Shown here piece by piece: positions 1 through 6,331 of a DNA stretch of 8,603 nt (positions within the stretch are counted from its first letter, which is position 1; each line of letters begins with the position of its first letter). Origin of the DNA: an uncultured beta proteobacterium (lineage in GTDB: Bacteria; Pseudomonadota; Gammaproteobacteria; Burkholderiales; Rhodocyclaceae); the NCBI GenBank assembly GCA_903932755.1, contig CAIZHL010000011.1, positions 1 through 8,603 of the forward strand, given 5' to 3'. Under the pieces are notes generated by a model that did not search any database, had not been told where the DNA came from, and saw only the letters and a list, made by a program, of their open reading frames with translations. The position numbers were made by a program, and so were the translations under genes.

Positions 1-588
1 AAGGATCTGGTGTCCTGCTCCAAGCCGGGCAATCTGTTGCCATTGCCGCGCGTCATGAGCATCGTCGCGCGCGTGGCCGATGCCCTTTCCTACGCCCACG
101 AATTCAATGTCGTGCATCGCGACATCAAGCCGGCCAATATCATGTATGAGCCGGATTCCGACCAGGTCAAGGTGACCGACTTCGGCATCGCACGCATCAC
201 CGATTCGTCGAAGACCAAGACCGGCATGGTGCTCGGCACGCCGAGTTTCATGTCGCCCGAGCAACTCGCGGGCAAGAAGATCGATGGCCGCTCGGATCTT
301 TTCTCGCTCGGTGTCATGCTGTACCAGATGTCCTGCGGAAAACTGCCCTTCGAGGGCGATTCGATGGCGCAACTGATGTTCCGCATCGCCAACGAACCGC
401 ATCCGGACATTCGCGGCGTCAACCCCGATCTGCCGGACTGCCTGGTGGCAATCATCGACCGGGCGATGACCAAGGATCCGGATGCACGCTACCAGACCGG
501 TGCTGAATTCGCGAAGGATATCCGTACGTGCGTGACAATGAGCAGCGCCACCCCCGCCGGCGATTCCGGCGTCGATATCAGCATCTGA
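1..588 (+). CDS. Hanks-type serine/threonine protein kinase, C-terminal part (5' end outside window)
   Basis: The reading frame is open from base 1, so the gene begins upstream; a GTG at position 10 is internal and not a believable start. The 195 visible residues begin around helix D of a eukaryote-like kinase domain. Catalytic loop HRDIKPAN lies at visible residues 39-46 (catalytic Asp 41, Lys 43, Asn 46), the metal-binding DFG at 60-62, an activation segment rich in Ser/Thr, then GTP (79-81) and SPE (85-87) in place of APE. The C-lobe is complete. About 20 polar residues follow it, with no transmembrane helix and no PASTA repeats, unlike the PknB type. The enzyme should transfer phosphate from ATP to Ser/Thr of partner proteins, probably including itself and the FHA protein downstream. 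The ATP-binding lobe and any sensor domain lie outside the window. The phosphatase gene starts 10 bases downstream, which supports a kinase/phosphatase pair. Confidence 0.95.
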   Translation, partial: KDLVSCSKPGNLLPLPRVMSIVARVADALSYAHEFNVVHRDIKPANIMYEPDSDQVKVTDFGIARITDSSKTKTGMVLGTPSFMSPEQLAGKKIDGRSDLFSLGVMLYQMSCGKLPFEGDSMAQLMFRIANEPHPDIRGVNPDLPDCLVAIIDRAMTKDPDARYQTGAEFAKDIRTCVTMSSATPAGDSGVDISI

Positions 589-598
589 GGACCGGGCC

Positions 599-1420
599 AT
601 GGACATGAATGCCGTTCTCGAAATAGTCACCCGCAGCGATCCGGGCATGGTGCGCTCGAACAATGAAGACGCTGTCATGGCCAATCCCATGCGCGGCTTT
701 GCCGTGCTTGCTGACGGCATGGGCGGCTACAACGCGGGCGAGGTCGCGAGCGGCATGGCGACAGCCTTGCTTGGCAGCGAACTTGAAAAGGCCTTTCTCG
801 AGCGGGAACCGAGCAGCGTCGACGCCTCCGGCAAGTCATGGGCGCATGCCAGCCTGGAAACCCACATGATCCGCGTCAATAGCGCCATCTACCAGGCGGC
901 GCAGAGCCAGCCGCAGTATGCGGGGATGGGCACGACGCTGGTGGTGGGGGTCTTCCACGATAACCGGGTCACGGTCGGCCACATCGGCGACTCCCGCCTA
1001 TACCGCATGCGCGGCGACGATTTCCAGCAGATAACGCGGGACCATTCGCTGCTGCAGGAACAGATCGACAGCGGCCTGATCACCCCGGAGCAGGCGCGCC
1101 ATTCACAGAACAAGAACCTGGTGACTCGCGCCGTCGGCGTCGATCCTGAAGTGCTGCCCGAGATACACGATCATGAGGTAATGCCGGGCGACGTTTACCT
1201 GTTTTGTTCCGACGGCCTCAACGACATGGTTGACGACGAGGAAATCGGCATGACGCTGGGAGCCCTATCGGCAAACCTGGAGTTATGCTCCATGCAGTTG
1301 ATTCAGATGGCCAACGACAACGGCGGCCGTGACAATGTTTCCGTAATCCTGGTCAAGGTGAAGGGTGATTTTCCGGCCGCGCGCGGCTGGTGGTCCCGTT
1401 GCCTGTCCTGGTTCAAGTAA
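599..1420 (+). CDS. PP2C-family (Stp/IreP-type) Ser/Thr protein phosphatase
   Basis: This 273-residue soluble protein carries the full set of bacterial PP2C motifs: RSNNEDA (19-25), DGMGGYNAGE (39-48) whose Asp39/Gly40 bind the dinuclear Mn/Mg centre, AGMGTT (108-113), GDSR (130-133, Asp131 matching the third-metal site), SDG (204-206, Asp205) and GGRDN (242-246, Asp245). Length is close to the roughly 240-260 residues usual for the family, plus a short basic, Trp-containing tail. It should hydrolyse phospho-Ser/Thr and so reverse the upstream kinase. The ATG at 599 is preferred over an in-frame ATG at 605 because a GAGG Shine-Dalgarno at 587-590 sits 8 bases ahead of it. That GAGG overlaps the kinase stop codon, so translation of the two is probably coupled. 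A role in type VI secretion regulation (PppA-like) is possible from the protein alone, but no type VI genes are present. Confidence 0.96.
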   Translation: MDMNAVLEIVTRSDPGMVRSNNEDAVMANPMRGFAVLADGMGGYNAGEVASGMATALLGSELEKAFLEREPSSVDASGKSWAHASLETHMIRVNSAIYQAAQSQPQYAGMGTTLVVGVFHDNRVTVGHIGDSRLYRMRGDDFQQITRDHSLLQEQIDSGLITPEQARHSQNKNLVTRAVGVDPEVLPEIHDHEVMPGDVYLFCSDGLNDMVDDEEIGMTLGALSANLELCSMQLIQMANDNGGRDNVSVILVKVKGDFPAARGWWSRCLSWFK

Positions 1421-1453
1421 TGCAGCGCTCCGTGACTTCGAAGGACGACAACA

Positions 1454-2230
1454 ATGGCTAAGCTAATACTCAGCATGGAAACCACAATGCTCAAGGAAAT
1501 CCCCTTGATCAAGGAGCGCACCACCATCGGGCGCAAACCGCACAACGACATCCAGATCGACAATCTGGCGATTTCCGGCGAGCATGCGGTGGTGATTACC
1601 ATCCTCAACGATTCCTTCCTCGAAGACCTGGGCAGCACCAATGGCACCTTCGTCAATGGCCAGTCCGTCAAGAAGCATTTTCTGAAGAACGGCGACACCA
1701 TAGAACTGGGCAAATACCGGTTGAAGTATGTCAGCGAGCTGCCGCAGCAAACGTCGAATGCGGATTTCGAGAAAACCATGATTCTGCGTCCCGGAGCGGC
1801 GCCCAAAGCCGCGCCGGAGCCTGCTGCCGCCCCCGCTGCGACCGCGCCCGTCGCCGTGCCCGAAGCGCCCCCTGCGGCGGCTGCTCCGGCCGCGCCCCAC
1901 ACATCTACCTCGCCCGGCATGGCTCCGCTGCCGCAGTCCGCTGCGGCGCCCGCGGCGGCGGCGCTGCCGCTCGGCGCGATCCAGATTCTTTCCGGAGGGA
2001 ATGCCGGCAAGGAGATGGAGCTGACCAAGACGCTCACCACCCTGGGCAAGCCGGGTGTCCAGGTAGCGGTCATCGCCCGCCGCCCCCACGGTTACTTCAT
2101 CACCCACGTTGAGGGCGCCAATTTCCCGGCGGTCAATGGCAAGACGCTGGATTCCCAGGCACATCAGCTGGCCGACCATGACGTGATCGAACTGGCTGGA
2201 ATCAAGATGGAATTCTTCCTGAAGAGCTGA
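1454..2230 (+). CDS. FHA-domain phosphothreonine-binding protein with second degenerate FHA-like domain
   Basis: A 258-residue protein in three parts. Residues 1-95 form a canonical FHA domain with the phosphopeptide-binding residues in place: Gly26-Arg27, Ser41 and His44 of the SGEH motif, and GSTNGTFVNG at 60-69. Residues 114-173 are an Ala/Pro-rich flexible linker. Residues 174-258 look like a second FHA fold that has lost the GR and SxxH residues but keeps VNG and the closing D-x-IEL-x-G-x-K strand pattern, so it may mediate protein contacts without binding phosphate. Thr108, in the sequence EKTMIL, has Leu at +3 and is a plausible kinase target that an FHA domain could read. FHA domains bind phosphothreonine, so this is the likely reader for the kinase/phosphatase pair just upstream. 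A Shine-Dalgarno AAGGA at 1441-1445, 8 bases before the ATG, supports the start. No membrane segment is seen. Confidence 0.94.
   Translation: MAKLILSMETTMLKEIPLIKERTTIGRKPHNDIQIDNLAISGEHAVVITILNDSFLEDLGSTNGTFVNGQSVKKHFLKNGDTIELGKYRLKYVSELPQQTSNADFEKTMILRPGAAPKAAPEPAAAPAATAPVAVPEAPPAAAAPAAPHTSTSPGMAPLPQSAAAPAAAALPLGAIQILSGGNAGKEMELTKTLTTLGKPGVQVAVIARRPHGYFITHVEGANFPAVNGKTLDSQAHQLADHDVIELAGIKMEFFLKS
1793..1972 (+). other. Ala/Pro-rich low-complexity linker inside the FHA gene
   Basis: Residues 114-173 of the FHA protein are almost entirely Ala and Pro with a few Val, Ser and Thr. The DNA is correspondingly a GC-only-like stretch of gcc/gcg/ccc codons with irregular GC-rich triplet repetition. 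It separates the canonical FHA domain from the degenerate one and is probably a disordered tether. Its length may vary between strains through replication slippage; that is inference. Confidence 0.8.
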
Positions 2231-2251
2231 TCCCGACGGCAGGCAATTCCT

Positions 2252-2255
2252 GGAG
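2252..2255 (+). promoter_or_regulatory. Ribosome binding site (GGAG) deciding a TTG start for the cyclase
   Basis: GGAG lies 5 bases upstream of TTG 2261. There is no ATG or GTG in frame between the preceding in-frame stop at 2228-2230 and this TTG, and the next in-frame ATG (2360) would delete the N-terminal membrane helix. The TTG is therefore the best start. Confidence 0.75.
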
Positions 2256-2260
2256 CCCAT

Positions 2261-4486
2261 TTGAAACAGTATCTTCCCCGCTACGTTCTTGGACTGGTGA
2301 TCCTTCTGGTTCTGCTCGGCCATTCGGCGCGCATCTACCAGATTCCGTTCGTCAACCACATGGACTCGCTCATCTATGACGTGAAGGTGCGCTTGACCAT
2401 GCCGCAATCGCTCGACGAGCGCGTGGTGATCCTCGACATCGACGAAAAATCCCTGGCCGAACAGGGGCGATGGCCGTGGGGTCGGGACAAGCTGGCGACC
2501 CTGATGAACAAGCTGTTCGACCAGTACGGGCTGAAGCTGGTGGGCTTCGACGTCGTGTTTGCCGAGCCCGATGAAAGTTCCGGCCTCAAGTCACTGGAGT
2601 CCATGGCCAGGAAGGAACTGAAGGAGGTACCCGGTTTTCAGGCGACCCTGCGCGAATTGCGTCCGCAGCTCGATCACGATGCCCGTTTCGTGGCGGCGAT
2701 CAAGAACCGTCCGGTCATCCTCGGCTATTACTTTTCCAGCAAGGATGGCGGCGTCAGCTCAGGCGCCGCACCCGAGCCGGTCTTTCCGGCGGGGACCTTC
2801 AGCGGCCGTCGCATCAGCTTCACGCAGTGGGTGAGTTACGGTGGCAACCTGCCTGAATTCCAGAAGGCCGCTGCCGGAGCGGGGCACTTCAATCCGCTGG
2901 TGGACATAGACGGCACATCGCGCCGGGTGCCTTTGCTGGTCGAGCATAAGGGGCAGTACTACGAGTCGCTCTCCCTGGCGATGGTACGCAACCTGCTCGG
3001 CAATCCCCCGATCATTCCCGGCTATCCGGAGAACGCGCCGGGCTCGTATGCGGCGATGGAGTGGCTGGACCTGAAGGCGGCCAGCGGCGGCGTCATGCGC
3101 ATTCCGGTGGACGAGAATGCGGCGACGCTGATTCCCTATCGGGGCTACCAGGGGAGTTTTTCCTATATCTCGATCACCGACGTGCTCAACGACAGGGTGC
3201 CCAAGGAAAAACTCGCCGGCAAGGTGGCCGTGGTCGGCACCACGGCACCTGGACTTATGGACTTGCGCGCGACTCCGGTAGGTGCCGCCTATCCGGGGGT
3301 CGAAATCCACGCCAACCTGATCGCCGGCATGCTGGACGCCACGATCAAGCACAAGCCGCCCTACATACTCGGCGCAGATGTCCTGCTGGTGCTGATCTCC
3401 GGCGCGGTGATGGTTTTCCTGCTGCCGATGCTGTCGCCGTTCCGGGCGACGGTGGTCGGCTCGATCGTGCTGCTGCTGCTGCTCAGCGTGAATTTCAGTT
3501 TCTGGCATGTTTCCAACGTAGTCCTGCCGCTGGCCAACGGCATGATCGCAATCGTGCTGCTGTATGCGATGAACATGTCCTGGGGCTACTTCGTCGAGTC
3601 GCGCACCAAGCGGCAGCTGACCGTCCTGTTCGGCCAGTACGTGCCGCCGGAGCTGGTCGAGGAAATGAGCCGGGATCCGGAAAATTACAGCATGGCAGGG
3701 CGCAAGGCCGAACTTACCGTGCTGTTTTCCGATGTGCGCGGTTTTACGACCATTTCGGAAGGGCTCGAACCGGACGAACTTGCCACCCTGATGAACCAGT
3801 ATCTGGGCGCGATGACCATCGTGGTGCGCAAACACCGCGGCACGCTCGACAAATACATCGGCGACGCCATCATGGCCTTCTGGGGCGCCCCGGTCGACGA
3901 CCCCGAGCATGCGAAGAATGCGATCCTGACCGGACTTGAAATGGATGTCGCCCTGCGTGAGCTCAACAAGGATCTTGTCGCGCGAGGCTGGCCCGAACTC
4001 AAGATAGGAATCGGCGTGAATACCGGGCCGATGACCGTCGGCGACATGGGATCCCCGGTGCGCCAGTCATACACCGTCATGGGCGATGCGGTAAACCTCG
4101 GTTCGCGCCTGGAGGGAATCACCAAACAGTATGGCGTCGGCTTCATCGCAGGTGAGGCGACGCGCGAGTTGGTGAAAAAGGAATTTGTCTTCCGCGAGCT
4201 GGATCTGGTGAAGGTCAAGGGCAAGGACAAGCCGGTGGGAATTTACGAGCCGCTCGGGCTTGAAGGCGCGGTTGAGAAGGACAGGCTGGAAGAGAACAAG
4301 TTGTGGAATCAGGCCTTGCGGGCGTATCGTTCACAGAACTGGGACCAGGCGGAGGTATTGCTCCTCAACCTGTCGCGCATGTCACCGCACAAGCTCTATG
4401 AAGTCTATGCCGATCGGATTGCTCATTACCGCAATGACCCTCCCGGCGAAGACTGGGATGGTTCATGGAAGTTCGATACCAAGTGA
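2261..4486 (+). CDS. CHASE2-domain membrane adenylate cyclase (class III)
   Basis: A 741-residue enzyme. An N-terminal membrane helix (about 5-22) is followed by an extracytoplasmic CHASE2 sensor domain (about 30-365), three membrane helices (about 367-390, 395-415, 420-440) and a cytoplasmic class III cyclase domain (about 482-665). Catalytic residues are complete: metal-binding Asp491 (FSDVRGF) and Asp535 (YIGDA), purine-selecting Lys531 and Thr605 (YTVMGD), and transition-state Asn612 and Arg616 (NLGSR). The Lys/Thr pair is that of class IIIb adenylate cyclases, so the product should be cAMP rather than cGMP. A conserved-looking helical tail (about 672-741), possibly TPR-like, follows the catalytic domain. 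The signal sensed by CHASE2 domains is generally unknown. The start is TTG at 2261, chosen from the GGAG just upstream and the need to keep the first helix. It lies 30 bases after the FHA gene and 7 bases before a gene for a probable cAMP-degrading enzyme. Confidence 0.95.
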   Translation: MKQYLPRYVLGLVILLVLLGHSARIYQIPFVNHMDSLIYDVKVRLTMPQSLDERVVILDIDEKSLAEQGRWPWGRDKLATLMNKLFDQYGLKLVGFDVVFAEPDESSGLKSLESMARKELKEVPGFQATLRELRPQLDHDARFVAAIKNRPVILGYYFSSKDGGVSSGAAPEPVFPAGTFSGRRISFTQWVSYGGNLPEFQKAAAGAGHFNPLVDIDGTSRRVPLLVEHKGQYYESLSLAMVRNLLGNPPIIPGYPENAPGSYAAMEWLDLKAASGGVMRIPVDENAATLIPYRGYQGSFSYISITDVLNDRVPKEKLAGKVAVVGTTAPGLMDLRATPVGAAYPGVEIHANLIAGMLDATIKHKPPYILGADVLLVLISGAVMVFLLPMLSPFRATVVGSIVLLLLLSVNFSFWHVSNVVLPLANGMIAIVLLYAMNMSWGYFVESRTKRQLTVLFGQYVPPELVEEMSRDPENYSMAGRKAELTVLFSDVRGFTTISEGLEPDELATLMNQYLGAMTIVVRKHRGTLDKYIGDAIMAFWGAPVDDPEHAKNAILTGLEMDVALRELNKDLVARGWPELKIGIGVNTGPMTVGDMGSPVRQSYTVMGDAVNLGSRLEGITKQYGVGFIAGEATRELVKKEFVFRELDLVKVKGKDKPVGIYEPLGLEGAVEKDRLEENKLWNQALRAYRSQNWDQAEVLLLNLSRMSPHKLYEVYADRIAHYRNDPPGEDWDGSWKFDTK

Positions 4487-4488
4487 GG
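4485..4488 (+). promoter_or_regulatory. Ribosome binding site (GAGG) deciding a TTG start for the phosphodiesterase
   Basis: GAGG overlaps the cyclase stop codon (TGA at 4484-4486) and sits 5 bases ahead of TTG 4494. An in-frame ATG at 4458 would make the protein 12 residues longer and overlap the cyclase by 29 bases, but it gives a tail unlike the fold. The TTG start places the first beta strand (KVRILGCSGG) at the N-terminus, as expected for this family. Confidence 0.75.
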
Positions 4489-4493
4489 CGCAA

Positions 4494-5264
4494 TTGAAAG
4501 TCAGAATTCTCGGATGCAGCGGCGGGATCGGCGGGCGACACCTGCGCACCACCTCCTTGCTGGTTGATAACGACATCCTGATCGATGCGGGAACAGGCGT
4601 CGGCGATCTGGCGATCGCCGAACTGGCCCAGATCGATCATGTCTTCATCACGCATTCACACCTCGATCACCTCGCGTCGCTGCCGTTCATGGTCGATACC
4701 GTAGGCGACATGCGAAGCCGGCCGGTGATCGTCCATGCGACCGAGGCGACGCTGGAGATAATCCGTGCGCATATATTCAACTGGGCCATCTGGCCGGACT
4801 TCAGCGTCATCCCTACCGCCGAGAAGCCCTTCATGCGCTTCGATCCGATACGGGTGGGCGAAAGCATCGACATAGATGGCCGCAAGGTGATTCCGCTCCC
4901 GGCCAACCACACGGTGCCGGCGGTGGGCTATCAGCTCGACTCGGGCCATGCCAGCCTGGTATTCACCGGTGACACCGGCCCCTGCCCGGAGTTGTGGAAG
5001 TATGTGAACGCCATCCGCAACCTGCGTTACCTGATCATCGAATGCGCCTTTTCAGACAGGGAAAGGCGGCTCGCAGTGGCTTCCCTGCATTTTTGCCCGA
5101 GCATGCTGCTGGAAGAACTGGCGAACCTGCAGCGGGATGCCGACATTTTCATCACCCATCTGAAGCCCGGCCAGATCGAGCTGACCATGCAGGAGATCGA
5201 AGACTGCATAGGCAACGAGTTCCGTCCCGGAATGCTGCAGAACAACCAGCTGTTCGAGTTCTGA
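4494..5264 (+). CDS. Metallo-beta-lactamase-fold protein, probable class II 3',5'-cyclic-nucleotide phosphodiesterase
   Basis: A 256-residue soluble protein read from TTG 4494. It shows the metal ligands of the metallo-beta-lactamase hydrolase fold: HSHLDH at 54-59 (His54, His56, Asp58, His59), His139 in ANHTVP, Asp160 in FTGDTG, and His222 in THLKPG. The segment HSHLDHLAS follows the beginning of the class II cyclic nucleotide phosphodiesterase signature (yeast PDE1, Vibrio CpdP), though the later part of the signature diverges (LPFM). The expected reaction is hydrolysis of cAMP to 5'-AMP. Position supports this strongly: it starts 7 bases after an adenylate cyclase gene and ends 2 bases before a cyclic-nucleotide receptor gene. 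The main alternative is another nuclease-like member of the fold such as an RNase Z relative, which fits the neighbours less well. Function is therefore partly inferred from context. Confidence 0.85.
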   Translation: MKVRILGCSGGIGGRHLRTTSLLVDNDILIDAGTGVGDLAIAELAQIDHVFITHSHLDHLASLPFMVDTVGDMRSRPVIVHATEATLEIIRAHIFNWAIWPDFSVIPTAEKPFMRFDPIRVGESIDIDGRKVIPLPANHTVPAVGYQLDSGHASLVFTGDTGPCPELWKYVNAIRNLRYLIIECAFSDRERRLAVASLHFCPSMLLEELANLQRDADIFITHLKPGQIELTMQEIEDCIGNEFRPGMLQNNQLFEF

Positions 5265-5266
5265 CC

Positions 5267-6331
5267 ATGGCCGCGACAGTGAACGTCGATCTGTTGGCCA
5301 CCCTGCAACCCCTGATGTCGCTGGGGAGCAAGGGCTTGAGCGAATTGCTGCCCCTGTGCCGCACCCATCTTTTCAGCCGTGCCACCGATCCTTTTTCCAC
5401 GACCGACTGGAGCGGCCAGGTCGTCTATCTGGTACGCGGCCAGCTTCTGGTGAAGCTTCTGGATGGCGCCTCGCGCGTGCTGGTCGGCGGCCATGACCTG
5501 GCAGCGGCTCCGGTAGCCCGGGGCGGAAACGCCCCGCGTTTCAGCAAGGCAATTACCGACGTTGAATTGCTCAGCCTGGAAGAGGATCCCCTGGACATCG
5601 TGGTGACCTGGAACCAATTGGCCAGTTCGAGCGACGTACAGCAGGGTCTCCCCGACCAAACCGATTGGCGCATGATGTCCAGCATGTTTGCCGTGGACAA
5701 TCTCACGGTCGGCGCTTTCGCGTCCCTGCCGCCGGCGAATATCCAGGCGTTGCTCGGAAAGTTCGTCCGGGTTCCGGCAAATCGTGGCGAGACCATCATC
5801 AGACAGGGCGACCCCGGCGACTACTATTACCTCATCGAAAGCGGACGCTGTAAGGTATCCCGGATGGTCGCCGGCGCCTCGGTTCAGCTGGCGGAAATCA
5901 AGGAAGGCGATGCCTTCGGCGAGGAGGCCCTGGTGGCCGATACGGTGCGCAACGCGACTGTCGTGATGAATACCGACGGCATGCTGCTGCGCCTGTCCAA
6001 GCAGGACTTCAACCAGTTGCTGCTGGCCCCCTTGCTGCAGAAGGTCAATGGCGAAGAGGCCGAGCGAAGGATCGTCGCCGGGGCGCAGTGGATCGACGTG
6101 CGTTTTCCCGCCGAATACCAGAGCGACGGCTATCCCGGAGCGATCAATATCCCGCTTAACGACATTCGTCCGGCCTCGGCGGCACTTGATCCGAAAATCG
6201 AATACATTGTCTATTGCCAGACGGGACGTCGCAGTTCCGCTGCCGCATTCCTGCTTTCCCAGCGCGGACTTCATGCAACCCTCCTCGAAGGCGGCATGCG
6301 GGCCCACGTTGGCGCCTTGGAGTCACGATGA
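5267..6331 (+). CDS. Cyclic-nucleotide-binding protein with two CNBDs and a C-terminal rhodanese domain
   Basis: A 354-residue soluble protein with three parts. Residues about 10-120 resemble a cyclic-nucleotide-binding domain but lack a recognisable phosphate-binding cassette. Residues about 140-258 form a good CNBD: IIRQGDPGDYYYLIESG (177-193) then cassette FGEEAL at 217-222 with Glu219 for the ribose and Arg228 (RNATV) for the cyclic phosphate, so cAMP binding looks feasible. Residues about 262-354 are a single rhodanese domain with DVR (277-279), YPGAINIP (289-296) and the active-site loop CQTGRRS (317-323, Cys317). Rhodaneses move sulfur as a cysteine persulfide or act as sulfide/redox sensors. 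There is no DNA-binding helix-turn-helix, so this is not a Crp-type regulator. The ATG is 2 bases after the phosphodiesterase stop with only a weak GAG (5256-5258) upstream, pointing to translational coupling. It is the likely receptor for the cAMP made by the neighbouring cyclase. Confidence 0.93.
   Translation: MAATVNVDLLATLQPLMSLGSKGLSELLPLCRTHLFSRATDPFSTTDWSGQVVYLVRGQLLVKLLDGASRVLVGGHDLAAAPVARGGNAPRFSKAITDVELLSLEEDPLDIVVTWNQLASSSDVQQGLPDQTDWRMMSSMFAVDNLTVGAFASLPPANIQALLGKFVRVPANRGETIIRQGDPGDYYYLIESGRCKVSRMVAGASVQLAEIKEGDAFGEEALVADTVRNATVVMNTDGMLLRLSKQDFNQLLLAPLLQKVNGEEAERRIVAGAQWIDVRFPAEYQSDGYPGAINIPLNDIRPASAALDPKIEYIVYCQTGRRSSAAAFLLSQRGLHATLLEGGMRAHVGALESR
6319..6322 (+). promoter_or_regulatory. 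Ribosome binding site (GGAG) for the GAF/GspE gene, serving two adjacent ATGs
   Basis: GGAG within the end of the rhodanese gene lies 5 bases before ATG 6328 and 8 bases before ATG 6331, which are consecutive in-frame codons. The sequence cannot decide between them; the proteins differ by one methionine. ATG 6328 gives the typical ATGA 4-base overlap with the upstream stop. Confidence 0.7.

Noticed and set aside
1421..1453. Possible promoter or terminator between the phosphatase and FHA genes (also 2231-2260)
   Set aside because: The gaps are only 33 and 30 bases, and I see no convincing -35/-10 pair or a stem followed by a T run; they hold little more than ribosome binding sites.
1..2230. 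Kinase, PP2C and FHA genes as the PpkA/PppA/Fha regulatory module of a type VI secretion system
   Set aside because: The triad is similar in kind, but no type VI structural gene is present and the genes that follow are cAMP-related. The FHA protein is also small and built differently.
1463..2407. Long minus-strand open frame opposite the FHA gene (also 1303-2073 minus)
   Set aside because: It is opposite a clear FHA gene; the product is Arg/Gly-rich low-complexity from the antisense of the Ala/Pro linker, with no recognisable domain. It is a high-GC shadow.
2759..3910. Long minus-strand open frame (383 codons) opposite the cyclase
   Set aside because: His/Arg/Gln-rich product with no domain, lying opposite CHASE2 and catalytic sequence; a codon-bias shadow.
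4260..4493. Upstream extension of the phosphodiesterase reading frame into the cyclase gene
   Set aside because: The extra N-terminal residues are Arg/Cys/Thr-rich out-of-frame cyclase sequence; the family start and a GAGG place the start at TTG 4494.
4994..5266. Upstream extension of the CNBD/rhodanese reading frame into the phosphodiesterase gene
   Set aside because: The first 91 codons overlap the phosphodiesterase in another frame and encode no domain; the ATG at 5267 directly follows that gene's stop.
5027..6307. Long minus-strand open frame (426 codons) opposite the CNBD/rhodanese gene
   Set aside because: Opposite a well-supported gene with intact motifs, and the translated product shows no family features.
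5267..6331. A Crp/Fnr transcription factor
   Set aside because: It has cyclic-nucleotide-binding domains, but the C-terminus is a rhodanese with CQTGRRS and there is no helix-turn-helix.
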